Below are positions 1 to 6,104 of a stretch of DNA of 18,994 nt, one piece after another. The stretch covers positions 1-18,994 of the forward strand of contig QMZD01000006.1 in the NCBI GenBank assembly GCA_003662985.1, given 5' to 3'. Every line of letters begins with the position of its first letter. Position 1 is the first letter of the stretch. A program made the translations under genes and the position numbers. Under the pieces are notes generated by a model. It did no database searches, was not told where the DNA came from, and was given only the letters and a program-made list of their open reading frames with translations. The DNA is from Archaeoglobales archaeon (GTDB lineage Archaea > Halobacteriota > Archaeoglobi > Archaeoglobales > Archaeoglobaceae).

Positions 1-2
1 AC

Positions 3-140
3 CGTAATGGTTGCATGACCTGTACAGGGTTTATTGGCTGGGAAAAGTTTCTTTCAAAAATTAATCCAGCCCTGTACAGGAAAATCATGCACATGATGGG
101 TAGGACGATTTTAGAGGATTTTGAGGTTGTGGAAAAATGA
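3..140 (+). CDS. PAPS reductase-like protein, C-terminal fragment
   Basis: This is an open frame entering from the window edge and ending in TGA at 138-140. The 45 residues include NGCMTCTGFIGWEK followed by LSKINPALYRKIM. This resembles the C-terminal Cys-x-x-Cys, Gly-Trp-Glu and Asn-Pro-x-Leu-Tyr signature of phosphoadenosine-phosphosulfate (PAPS) reductase-like proteins, where the cysteines may hold a metal or Fe-S site. The matching N-terminal half starts at 18740, so the two are probably one gene split by the window cut. Joined end to end they would be out of frame and far too short (about 130 residues against 200 or more), so sequence is missing between them. The next gene overlaps the stop (ATGA), implying translational coupling. 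Confidence 0.65.
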   Translation, partial: RNGCMTCTGFIGWEKFLSKINPALYRKIMHMMGRTILEDFEVVEK

Positions 141-862
141 CCAAATCAAAAATGTATGAAAATGTCAAGACTTGGAATCCTTTCGTAGGCTGCAAGCACG
201 ACTGCGTTTACTGCAAGCCGAGTTTTCAGAGGCAAGCGAAGAGGAGAAAGAAGTGGTGTGAGCTCTGCTACAACTTTGAGCCGCATTTCCATCCAGAGAG
301 GCTTGAAAGAGTTCCAAACGCCAAGACGATTTTTGCTTGTGCCTATGGAGACATCGTCTTTGCAAGAAGCCATGAAATAGAGCAAATTTTCAAAGTTGTT
401 GGTAAGCACAAGAATAAGACTTTCTTATTCCAATCCAAGGATCCTGAGTGCTTTGGATTGTACCTTATAGAAGGGTTAGTGCCAGAGAATGTTATTTTGG
501 GGACAACAATAGAGACAAACTACAGTGAGGAATACGAAGAGATTTCACAAGCACCACCGCCTTATGAGAGATATGAATTCATGTATGAGCTTAGAGTACT
601 CTACAATGCAAGAACATTTGTTACAATCGAGCCAATTTTGGAGTTTAATCTAAACGTTATGGTTGACTGGATCAAAGACATCCAGCCAGAGTTTATTTAC
701 ATTGGATATGATAATCACAATTGCAAGCTTCCAGAACCACCACTTGAGAAGACTTTAAAGCTGATTGAAGAGCTTGAGAAGTTCACGGAAGTTAGGCTAA
801 AAACGATCAGAAAGGCGTGGTGGGAAAATGACATGGCTAATCTGTCCAATCTGTGGAAGTGA
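137..862 (+). CDS. Radical SAM-like protein, phage Gp37/Gp68 (DUF5131) type
   Basis: A 241-residue protein beginning with the family-like motif TWNPFVGCKHDCVYC (residues 12-26). Cys19, Cys23 and Cys26 form a Cys-x3-Cys-x2-Cys pattern, as used to bind the [4Fe-4S] cluster of radical SAM enzymes. A second pair, Cys41-x2-Cys44, follows in a basic stretch and could be another metal site. The middle carries strand-rich segments (TIFACAYGDIVFA, NVILGTTIETN, TFVTIEPILEF) expected of a TIM-barrel-like fold. The ATG overlaps the stop of the PAPS-reductase-like gene, so the two enzymes are probably made together. Gp37/Gp68 proteins are known in phages but their substrate is unknown to me. The family call is by motif recognition, and the catalytic role is inferred. 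Confidence 0.7.
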   Translation: MTKSKMYENVKTWNPFVGCKHDCVYCKPSFQRQAKRRKKWCELCYNFEPHFHPERLERVPNAKTIFACAYGDIVFARSHEIEQIFKVVGKHKNKTFLFQSKDPECFGLYLIEGLVPENVILGTTIETNYSEEYEEISQAPPPYERYEFMYELRVLYNARTFVTIEPILEFNLNVMVDWIKDIQPEFIYIGYDNHNCKLPEPPLEKTLKLIEELEKFTEVRLKTIRKAWWENDMANLSNLWK

Positions 863-953
863 TCAGGTTGCTAAGGTTGCCACAGATCCTAATCTTTACC
901 TCTGTAAAAGCTGCAAGAAGAAGATTAAAAAGAATCAGTTGAAGAAACTATGA
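828..953 (+). CDS. Tiny zinc-ribbon protein (41 aa)
   Basis: The reading frame overlaps the end of the radical SAM gene by 35 bases. It encodes a 41-residue protein with CPIC at residues 6-9 and CKSC at 26-29, the two knuckles of a classical zinc ribbon, followed by a lysine-rich tail (KKKIKKNQLKKL). A GGTGG sequence precedes the ATG. The conserved two-knuckle layout and basic tail argue for a real gene despite its size, perhaps a nucleic-acid-binding accessory of the upstream enzymes. Its function is not known. Confidence 0.65.
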   Translation: MTWLICPICGSDQVAKVATDPNLYLCKSCKKKIKKNQLKKL

Positions 954-1311
954 AGCCTCTATTACATAATTCTATCAATTTTAATAGAGTCGAAATACAT
1001 AGAACAGTAAGGTTAAATGTAAAAAACAGTGTATTAAAATTAACAATTTTATGTAATAGAATTATTAATATACTTAGATGTTTAACTAATACTATGCCTT
1101 TAATTTCATTTGGTAGTTTTGCGAAGAAGTATCTAAGGTTACTAGATATTAATTATTACTTGGTTAATACTAATAGTAATAACCGGTTAATAATTATTAA
1201 CCTTAGGGTTAATACATACTCTCGTAAACTTACAACAGAAGTAAAGGGGTTAATTCTTAGGTTATTAACTCAAGTTATTAAAATTAATAACCATTTTAGG
1301 AGGTGTTTTTC
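954..1311. repeat. Gene-free iteron-like region, candidate replication origin or operator cluster
   Basis: About 358 bases without a convincing gene, very AT-rich, with clustered copies of a GGTTAAT/GGTTATTAA motif in both orientations. GGTTAATAC occurs at 1162-1170 and 1207-1215; a perfect 18-bp palindrome GGTTAATAATTATTAACC lies at 1185-1202; GGTTAATTC is at 1248-1256; and GGTTATTAA (1260-1268) is inverted as TTAATAACC (1284-1292). CTAAGGTT (1133-1140) is inverted as AACCTTAG (1199-1206). The cluster lies directly before an RHH protein gene. Iterons plus a palindrome in the largest intergenic gap fit an origin. An autoregulatory operator for the RHH protein is the alternative, and both may be true. 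Confidence 0.6.
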
Positions 1312-1827
1312 TTGGGTAAGTATATAGTTACCTTCTCAATTCCAGATAAGGATAAAGATGTTCGAATTGCATTAGAAGAGTTCAAAGCTAAAGGTGGAAA
1401 TATTAGTGGTTTGATTGTTTCTCTCTTAAAAAATTACTTTTACGGGAATCACAATCAAGAAGTTGTAACTAAAGAGATTTTAAAGATTAAGGAGCTTGAG
1501 GAGAAATATAAAAAGCTAATAGAGGAGATAGAAAAAAGTAAAAAAGAATTAGAGGAGCTTAAAACAAAATTTGAAAAAGAGGCTGAAGCTCAACAGATTC
1601 AAGAAGACTTAGATTTAATCAGACTTTTGAGGGAAAAATGGTTTGAGGATCTATTGGAGAAAGGATCTTCACTTAATCATTTGTTGATCACAAAAAAGTA
1701 CGATGAATTGGTTGATAAAATTGAAAGCCGATTATCAGCTTTTGCAGCCGAAAATAAACTAAGCTTGCCTGAGGCTAAGAGGTTGTTTAAAAAGGCTTTT
1801 CCTGAGTTGAAGGAGCTGGAACTATGA
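1312..1827 (+). CDS. RHH DNA-binding protein with coiled coil
   Basis: I choose the TTG at 1312 (171 aa): AGGAGGTG at 1298-1305 sits 6 bases upstream, whereas the GTG at 1303 lies inside that Shine-Dalgarno. The N-terminus has the RHH layout: a strand (KYIVTFSIP), a helix (DVRIALEEFKAKGG) and a second helix (ISGLIVSLLKNYF). Residues about 50-105 are a heptad-rich, Lys/Glu-rich coiled coil, and a helical C-terminal domain follows (about 110-171). RHH proteins bind short repeated operators as dimers, and the repeat cluster immediately upstream is the obvious target. It may be an autoregulator, an origin-binding initiator or a partition-type protein. The downstream membrane protein gene overlaps its stop (ATGA). 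Confidence 0.65.
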   Translation: MGKYIVTFSIPDKDKDVRIALEEFKAKGGNISGLIVSLLKNYFYGNHNQEVVTKEILKIKELEEKYKKLIEEIEKSKKELEELKTKFEKEAEAQQIQEDLDLIRLLREKWFEDLLEKGSSLNHLLITKKYDELVDKIESRLSAFAAENKLSLPEAKRLFKKAFPELKELEL

Positions 1828-2171
1828 ATGAGAGATACGTTGATTCTATGATTGTATTTGTGGTAATTCTTGTTATTTTATCTGGAATTTACTTTATTTT
1901 CATAGTCTCAGATTATGACATTCTCGAGGATGGATATGTTAGTTGCATCTTAAAGGACAAACAACGAATTTACAACACCTCTAATGGGGAGCTTGAGGAG
2001 AAATATTTCCTTCAATGCAGGGTAAGGGTTGTAGTGCACTATGCGGGAATATGGGATCTTGAGGGTGTTGAGAATCTTATGTTTGCTCTCAATCAGTCAG
2101 AGGTAGATCTGAGTAGCATTGAGATTGGGGATTTTGTCATCATTGAATCTTGGAGGTTGAAAGAAGTATGA
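1824..2171 (+). CDS. Small membrane-anchored protein, unknown function
   Basis: 115 residues. An N-terminal hydrophobic helix at about residues 8-28 (SMIVFVVILVILSGIYFIFIV) is followed by a soluble domain of about 85 residues rich in beta-type sequence, including EKYFLQCRVRVVVHYAGIW and IEIGDFVIIESW. There is no signal-peptidase site that I would trust, so it is probably anchored with its C-terminal domain outside. Two cysteines (about 41 and 65) could pair. The start overlaps the RHH gene stop as ATGA, so the two form a bicistronic unit. I do not recognise the family. Confidence 0.6.
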   Translation: MNERYVDSMIVFVVILVILSGIYFIFIVSDYDILEDGYVSCILKDKQRIYNTSNGELEEKYFLQCRVRVVVHYAGIWDLEGVENLMFALNQSEVDLSSIEIGDFVIIESWRLKEV

Positions 2172-2229
2172 TTGAAGGAGCTGGATCATCTACACGAAGC
2201 ATGATGGCATTTATATTCATGATTCAAAA

Positions 2230-2276
2230 AGTTGTGCAAAAAGCTTATATAGTTGTGCAACTAAATAACAACTATG
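2230..2276 (+). promoter_or_regulatory. Integrase promoter with twin operators, leaderless
   Basis: A TATA-like element (TTATATA, 2245-2251) lies about 25 bases before the integrase ATG at 2274 and there is no Shine-Dalgarno, so the transcript is probably leaderless. The TATA box is flanked by two exact AGTTGTGCAA repeats (2230-2239 and 2251-2260), 21 bp apart, i.e. two helical turns on one DNA face. A related AGTTGTACAA lies inside the gene near 2495. A repressor bound at both repeats would cover the TATA box. The regulator is unknown. Confidence 0.6.
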
Positions 2277-3638
2277 AGACTTGAAAAAGTAGGAAGGGTT
2301 AAGATAGGGAAGAGCAAAGCAAAAGAATACGAATACCCTTATTTAAGACTACCAACTGAGCTAAGCAATTGGATTGGCAAAAAAACGTTTGTTTACAGAG
2401 TTTCAATTGATGGGCATGAAGGAATTTTGTTAGGTGGAGAAGAATTTGAACAACTTTTAACAAAGTTTGCACAAAATTTAGACAAAAATAATGAAGTTGT
2501 ACAACAAAGTAAAATAGAAGAAAGACTCAACAAGCTCGAAAATATGTTTTACCAATTGTACGACGTTGTTATGAAGAAAGAAGCAAATCCCAATGAAAAT
2601 AGATACAATAGCACAGCGCCGGGGGTGGGATTCGAACCCACGCGGGCAGAGCCCAATGGCTTAGCAGGCCATCGTGAAAATAACGATCCTGTAGTGGAGT
2701 ACCGGATCACACTTGAAATGTTTGAGGAGTGGTTAAAGGTCAGAGAAGCCCAGGGGTTAAGACCATCATACCTCAAAGAGAACAGGAATGTTGTCAGGAA
2801 ATTTTTGAACGATTGTGGATGGGTTATAACAAAAGAGAACGTTTTGGATTACATCAAACATCTCCAGAGACTCAAGAGAAGAGAAAGAAATGCAAACAGA
2901 ATAATTGACTTCCTCGAATACCTCCAAGACGTCTATAAGTTTGACTTCTCAGTTATTATCTCACTTTTCAAGAGAGTTGAGGATCCCAAAGAGGAAAAGC
3001 AGTTGTTTGCAGAGGAAGATGAAGAAGAATATACGCTAACACTTGAGGACATCCATAAAGGAATTGATGAGCTCATTGAAATGCACAGAAAAAATCATGT
3101 CGGATTGTTGAGGGACATAAGCCTCGTAGTGTTTATGGCCTCAACAGGAATAAGGCCAATCGAAGCAACATCACAATTAGGAAAACAAACAATCAGCAGA
3201 TCGATGATAGACCTCAACCAAGATTTCTTCAAGCTTGAAGCTGAGATTACAAAGACAAAAGCAACGAGAGTCATTCCCTTACATCCCGATACCAAATGGA
3301 TCCTGCAAAGGTATTTTGTGTTTGTTAATGATCCGGATAAGCCATTGTGGTTCTATGAGACTGTAAGAAAAACAATAGGGAAGACAGCAATTAAGAATCT
3401 GGAGAGATTCAGAAAGTTCTTTACAAAGCTCGCCAAATCAGTCAATTTTGATCAGCTTAAGAGAGTGGCCATCCAGGGGCATGATGAGGGAGAGTTGCTG
3501 AAGCTGAAAGTTACTAAGGAATTCTATGAACGCTATACACCACAGGAGATCACAAAAGAGTATTTGGAGAAAATCGGAAAGATTCAGTTCCTGACAGATG
3601 AGCATAAGAGGAAGATTGAGGAGGTTTGCAAAAGATGA
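2274..3638 (+). CDS. int: SSV-type tyrosine-recombinase integrase
   Basis: A 454-residue integrase with the attachment site inside its own gene. Residues 1-100 form an N-terminal extension ending in a short coiled coil (KIEERLNKLENMF). Residues 113-134 are encoded by a tRNA-Ser 3' half. Residues about 140-230 are the core-binding SAM-like domain (MFEEWLKVREAQGLRPSYLKENRNVVRKF in outline), and about 255-435 the catalytic domain. Likely catalytic residues are Arg294 (TGIRP), Lys327 (EITKTK), Arg380 (ERFRKFF, in place of HxxR), His403 (QGH) and Tyr418 or Tyr421 (FYERY). In SSV-type elements integration into the tRNA gene splits the gene into int(N) and int(C). Here it is whole, so this copy is episomal. 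It is followed by a translationally close zinc-ribbon membrane gene. Confidence 0.9.
   Translation: MRLEKVGRVKIGKSKAKEYEYPYLRLPTELSNWIGKKTFVYRVSIDGHEGILLGGEEFEQLLTKFAQNLDKNNEVVQQSKIEERLNKLENMFYQLYDVVMKKEANPNENRYNSTAPGVGFEPTRAEPNGLAGHRENNDPVVEYRITLEMFEEWLKVREAQGLRPSYLKENRNVVRKFLNDCGWVITKENVLDYIKHLQRLKRRERNANRIIDFLEYLQDVYKFDFSVIISLFKRVEDPKEEKQLFAEEDEEEYTLTLEDIHKGIDELIEMHRKNHVGLLRDISLVVFMASTGIRPIEATSQLGKQTISRSMIDLNQDFFKLEAEITKTKATRVIPLHPDTKWILQRYFVFVNDPDKPLWFYETVRKTIGKTAIKNLERFRKFFTKLAKSVNFDQLKRVAIQGHDEGELLKLKVTKEFYERYTPQEITKEYLEKIGKIQFLTDEHKRKIEEVCKR
2617..2674 (-). other. attP: 3' half of tRNA-Ser(GCT) embedded in int
   Basis: Read on the minus strand this is a tRNA 3' half: anticodon stem ATGGC, seven-base loop CTGCTAA with anticodon GCT, stem GCCAT, a long variable arm (GGGC-TCT-GCCC) typical of class II tRNA-Ser, T stem-loop GTGGG-TTCGAAT-CCCAC, then the acceptor strand CCCCGGC with discriminator G at 2617. 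The 5' half of a tRNA is absent, so it is not a tRNA gene. It is the element's share of the attachment site, predicted to recombine with the host tRNA-Ser(GCT) gene. The exact length of identity needs the host sequence. Confidence 0.9.
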
Positions 3639-3943
3639 CTTTCAACTGTCAGGTTTGTAACTATACAACTGAGAAAAAGCTGAAATTCTGTCCAATGTGT
3701 GGATGGAAACCAGAGAAGCAAAGCAGAACAATAGAATATGAAAAAATACTCTCAAAAGTAACTGAATTTATTAGAAGAAGTTTGTTGCTCTCTGGTGCTA
3801 CATTAATCACAATAGTTGTTTTAATACAAATAGTCAACTCACCAGACGATTATACAGTCGAAGTTCCAGCGAAAGTGTTCTTCGCAATGTTCCTCGTTGT
3901 GTTTCTATGCATTACTCAGATATTGATGTGGAGATCCCCATAA
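3635..3943 (+). CDS. Zinc-ribbon membrane protein
   Basis: 102 residues from the ATG at 3635, which has GAGGAGG (3618-3624) at normal spacing; an upstream TTG at 3626 is too close. An N-terminal zinc ribbon has Cys-x-x-Cys at CQVC and CPMC (about 15 residues apart, with an FCPMCGW context), followed by a basic linker. Two hydrophobic helices follow (about 47-66, LLLSGATLITIVVLIQIV; and about 79-98, VFFAMFLVVFLCITQILM). It overlaps the integrase stop by four bases. Cytoplasmic zinc ribbon plus two membrane helices is a common architecture in archaeal viruses, but the role is not known to me. Confidence 0.7.
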   Translation: MTFNCQVCNYTTEKKLKFCPMCGWKPEKQSRTIEYEKILSKVTEFIRRSLLLSGATLITIVVLIQIVNSPDDYTVEVPAKVFFAMFLVVFLCITQILMWRSP

Positions 3944-3963
3944 CAAAATTTTTTTCGACGGCT

Positions 3964-3984
3964 ATGGCTGACCGAGCCATTGGG
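3964..3984 (+). other. Second copy of the attP core (anticodon-stem-like inverted repeat with 7-bp spacer)
   Basis: ATGGC at 3964-3968, a seven-base spacer TGACCGA, then GCCATTGGG at 3976-3984. The attP core on the minus strand (2672-2652) is ATGGC, the seven-base spacer CTGCTAA, then GCCATTGGG. All 14 flanking bases and the spacer length match, but the spacer differs. Tyrosine recombinases bind such inverted arms around a 6-8 bp overlap region. It lies in the gap just after the integrase operon. Confidence 0.55.
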
Positions 3985-4006
3985 TTGATGATAAAAACCC
4001 TTTTTT
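3982..4006 (+). terminator. Terminator-like hairpin with T6 after the integrase operon
   Basis: GGGTT (3982-3986), a nine-base loop and AACCC (3996-4000) are followed by TTTTTT (4001-4006). A further T7 tract lies at 3949-3955 right after the zinc-ribbon gene stop. Archaeal termination uses U-tracts, so either or both could end plus-strand transcription in this 140-base gap between convergent operons. The hairpin shares GGG with the att-core copy. Confidence 0.45.
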
Positions 4007-4083
4007 AACTCTTCTTTCACCAAAAGAAGGGCGTATAAGCCTTAAACTTAGTTACACTATTTTGCTGTCAAAAATTATAATAT

Positions 4084-5007
4084 TCAATCTTGAAATTCTG
4101 TTTGGGGCTCTTCTTCTTGGTTCACTAGATTAAATTTAGAAACATGTTTCCATGTTCTTATCCAACTCCTTAATGTGTTAACTTCAATACCTGCCATATT
4201 TGCGATATCCACATAGGTAAATCTCCGATTGTACAATTCATCAACTAAGTTTTGAAGAGCAAAATCCTCCCTTAAAAGTCTTCTTAATTGTCTTCCATCT
4301 ATTCCATACCTCTTCAATATTGACATCTCTTTCTCTCTTTCATTCTCACTCTCCCACTCTGCACTTTCGAAGAACTCCTCTTTTTTCCGCTGATACTCAT
4401 GATAAAACTTCTTATTAATTCCTGCCCATTTGAGCAAATCATCGAGTTGCGGAACCGGAATTTTACCCATCTCAACGAGCCTGCCATTTCTAGTATATTG
4501 GTATGGAGCAAGATAAGGCTCTCTAACCCAATCAGTCAGAAGTACACGAGGATCGATGAAGTTCCTCCTGCTCAATTCATTCACGTTTATTTCTGAACTG
4601 CAAATGAAATAGACATCGACAAGCCATCTTGTGTGTTTGTCTAAAAAAGAGGCATGTTGATATGCTAATGCAATTACAAGTCTTTTATAGCCAAACACTT
4701 GCAAGGTCTTATTCAAAAGCCTATTAGCTTCGTCCTGATATTCTCTAGAGTAAGCTGTTACTGAGGGTTCATCCCAAAAAATAGCTGCCTTTTTGTACTC
4801 TCTTGTTGCATCTCTGAATTCTTTATTTGTAAAAACTACTTGTTCAATTGTCATGTCAGGATCTATTTTCTTGCACAATGCTAGAGCGTCAGTAGATTTT
4901 CCACTTCTCCTTCTACCCAAAAATGCGAAGAGGATTGAATCCTCTAAAAGCTGATGTGTTCTTGCTTTCTTAACAAAATGATCCATCAGATTAAATACCT
5001 CAGCCAT
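4084..5007 (-). CDS. P-loop ATPase with C-terminal HTH
   Basis: I start at the ATG at 5007 (307 aa), which overlaps the upstream gene by eight bases and has GAGGTTGGTG ahead of it. Walker A is GRRRSGKST at residues 31-39 and Walker B is AAIFWDE at about 74-80, with an acidic pair for catalysis. LVIALAYQH (about 111-119) looks like the sensor strand with a polar end. Residues about 260-290 carry a helix-turn-helix (YVDIANMAGIEVNTLRSWIRTW). The ATPase type resembles viral packaging or Zot/FtsK-like small ATPases more than AAA+ initiators, but this is by eye. It is the last gene of the four-gene minus operon. Packaging or translocation of DNA into the virion is my first guess, and replication or regulation is possible because of the HTH. 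Confidence 0.7.
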   Translation of the reverse strand: MAEVFNLMDHFVKKARTHQLLEDSILFAFLGRRRSGKSTDALALCKKIDPDMTIEQVVFTNKEFRDATREYKKAAIFWDEPSVTAYSREYQDEANRLLNKTLQVFGYKRLVIALAYQHASFLDKHTRWLVDVYFICSSEINVNELSRRNFIDPRVLLTDWVREPYLAPYQYTRNGRLVEMGKIPVPQLDDLLKWAGINKKFYHEYQRKKEEFFESAEWESENEREKEMSILKRYGIDGRQLRRLLREDFALQNLVDELYNRRFTYVDIANMAGIEVNTLRSWIRTWKHVSKFNLVNQEEEPQTEFQD

Positions 5008-5473
5008 CCTCTTCACCAACCTCAATTTTTAATGGCTCAACTCCAACACTCTCAAGTTGAAAAGCAATCTCATCTAGAGTATCTCTTAGATCTTCTTCAA
5101 AATCGTAGTTGTCAGCATCCTTAGGAACCATATCCTTCATCAATTTCTTACTCAATGCGAAGTTGCAGATTCTCAAAATCACGTTGTTTAGATTGTAGTT
5201 GATGATTGTGTCTCTAATTCTCTTAAATTCATCATCTAAATTTGAGTCGTACTGTTTAATTAAATGCTTTATATATTCTCTCCGGATTTTGTTAACCTTG
5301 CGTAAGTTCTCTTTCTCTCTTTTAGTCATAGCTGCCATGCTCATTGAAACAAGCTGATCAACAAGTCTGAAGTATGAGATGTATTTTTCAGAGACAAGAG
5401 TCTCAGTCTGAGCGGAGAAATTTTCATGAAAAGGTCTGATCAATTGTGGGATTTTCTCCTCGTAAACTCTCAT
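5000..5473 (-). CDS. All-helical protein, unknown function
   Basis: 157 residues, no membrane segment, rich in Lys/Glu/Arg and predicted largely helical. A central stretch (MTKREKENLRKVNKIRREYI) looks coiled-coil-like and the C-terminus is acidic (VGEEDG). The stop overlaps the ATPase start and the start overlaps the end of the preceding gene by four bases, so translation is coupled through the operon. The middle resembles the preceding 149-residue protein (an MTxxE...L...R...I..L...Q pattern), hinting at an old tandem duplication, but the match is weak. Co-expression with the ATPase makes a partner or regulatory subunit plausible. Confidence 0.6.
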   Translation of the reverse strand: MRVYEEKIPQLIRPFHENFSAQTETLVSEKYISYFRLVDQLVSMSMAAMTKREKENLRKVNKIRREYIKHLIKQYDSNLDDEFKRIRDTIINYNLNNVILRICNFALSKKLMKDMVPKDADNYDFEEDLRDTLDEIAFQLESVGVEPLKIEVGEEDG

Positions 5474-5919
5474 AACTCATCCCTCAAGAATTCCAAATAC
5501 TTTTCAAAAGTTCTGTTTATCTCATCTGAGATCGTCTTCTCTGCAAATGTTGAGATATCTGTTTTGCGTATTGCCTGACTCAACAGTTTGAATCTGAGCA
5601 AATTAAACTCATATCTAGCCTTGCTTATTAAATCATCAATGAATTTTAGCTCTGAAGTTCCTCTTAAAATCTCATTCTCCTCTCTAATTTTTTCGTAAAT
5701 TTCTCGCCTTTTCTGATACAATAAAGTTATAATAGTATCTCTCTTCTCCTTGATCTCATTGAGTTTTTTTATCTCCTTGTCAGTCATGTTAGTTACACAT
5801 TCAAGAGCGTCAAGCAATTTCTCAAATGCAATCTCGTCTTGAATTGCCTGACCACAATCTTTCAGAAGCTCGTAAGCGATCTCTCTATCAGGTTTTATCT
5901 CTTGTTGCAAAATTATCAC
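5470..5919 (-). CDS. All-helical protein, possible paralogue of its neighbour
   Basis: 149 residues starting at GTG 5919, inside the stop of the AbrB-like gene (GTGA overlap). It is soluble and strongly helical, with a long charged stretch (NMTDKEIKKLNEIKEKRDTI, then YQKRREIYEKIREE) that could form a coiled coil or bind nucleic acid. A single pair of cysteines (about 22 and 41) does not make a recognisable metal site. Gene order AbrB-helical-helical-ATPase with overlapping ends indicates one transcript and related roles. No family recognised. Confidence 0.6.
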   Translation of the reverse strand: MIILQQEIKPDREIAYELLKDCGQAIQDEIAFEKLLDALECVTNMTDKEIKKLNEIKEKRDTIITLLYQKRREIYEKIREENEILRGTSELKFIDDLISKARYEFNLLRFKLLSQAIRKTDISTFAEKTISDEINRTFEKYLEFLRDEL

Positions 5920-6080
5920 CTCACTGGTTCGAGTAAAATCTTACCATCCTCAAGTTTTCTCAGCTTAAAACCTATAACATCATCGTCAACCCATTCTTTT
6001 GGGATACAAACGTATTTACTGCCTTTATTTTTGACTATTAATCTTGTCTCTACTCCTAACAACTTAGCCATATACCCCAT
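5916..6080 (-). CDS. AbrB/SpoVT-like swapped-hairpin regulator (54 aa)
   Basis: A 54-residue protein beginning at ATG 6080 with GAGGG six bases upstream (an alternative ATG lies three codons in). The pattern TRLIVKNKGSKYVCIPKEWV, then IGFKLRKLEDGKILLEPVR matches the AbrB-type layout: strand, loop, 'IPKEW' in place of the usual 'IPKeir', a short helix and two closing strands. Such proteins bind DNA as dimers through a swapped hairpin and are common repressors in archaea. It heads the minus operon and faces the capsid operon across a repeat-filled 109-base gap, so it is the natural candidate to control both. Its stop overlaps the next start. Confidence 0.7.
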   Translation of the reverse strand: MGYMAKLLGVETRLIVKNKGSKYVCIPKEWVDDDVIGFKLRKLEDGKILLEPVR

Positions 6081-6104
6081 TTTATCCCTCTAAGCTAAAT
6101 TAGC

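Noticed and set aside
950..1327. 125-residue open frame across the repeat region
   Set aside because: Its residues are dominated by Leu/Asn/Ile/Arg from AT-rich repeats, it has no Shine-Dalgarno, and it runs into the real RHH gene. The region is better explained as repeats.
2168..2284. Short frame after the membrane protein gene, starting with an ATGA overlap
   Set aside because: It reads through the integrase promoter and operators into the integrase start and shows no motif.
2617..2674. tRNA gene on the minus strand
   Set aside because: Only the anticodon arm to the 3' end is present; D arm and 5' acceptor strand are missing. It is an attachment site.
3985..4060. C/D-box small RNA suggested by TGATGA at 3986-3991
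   Set aside because: No CTGA D-box follows at proper distance; the hairpin/T-tract terminator explanation is simpler.
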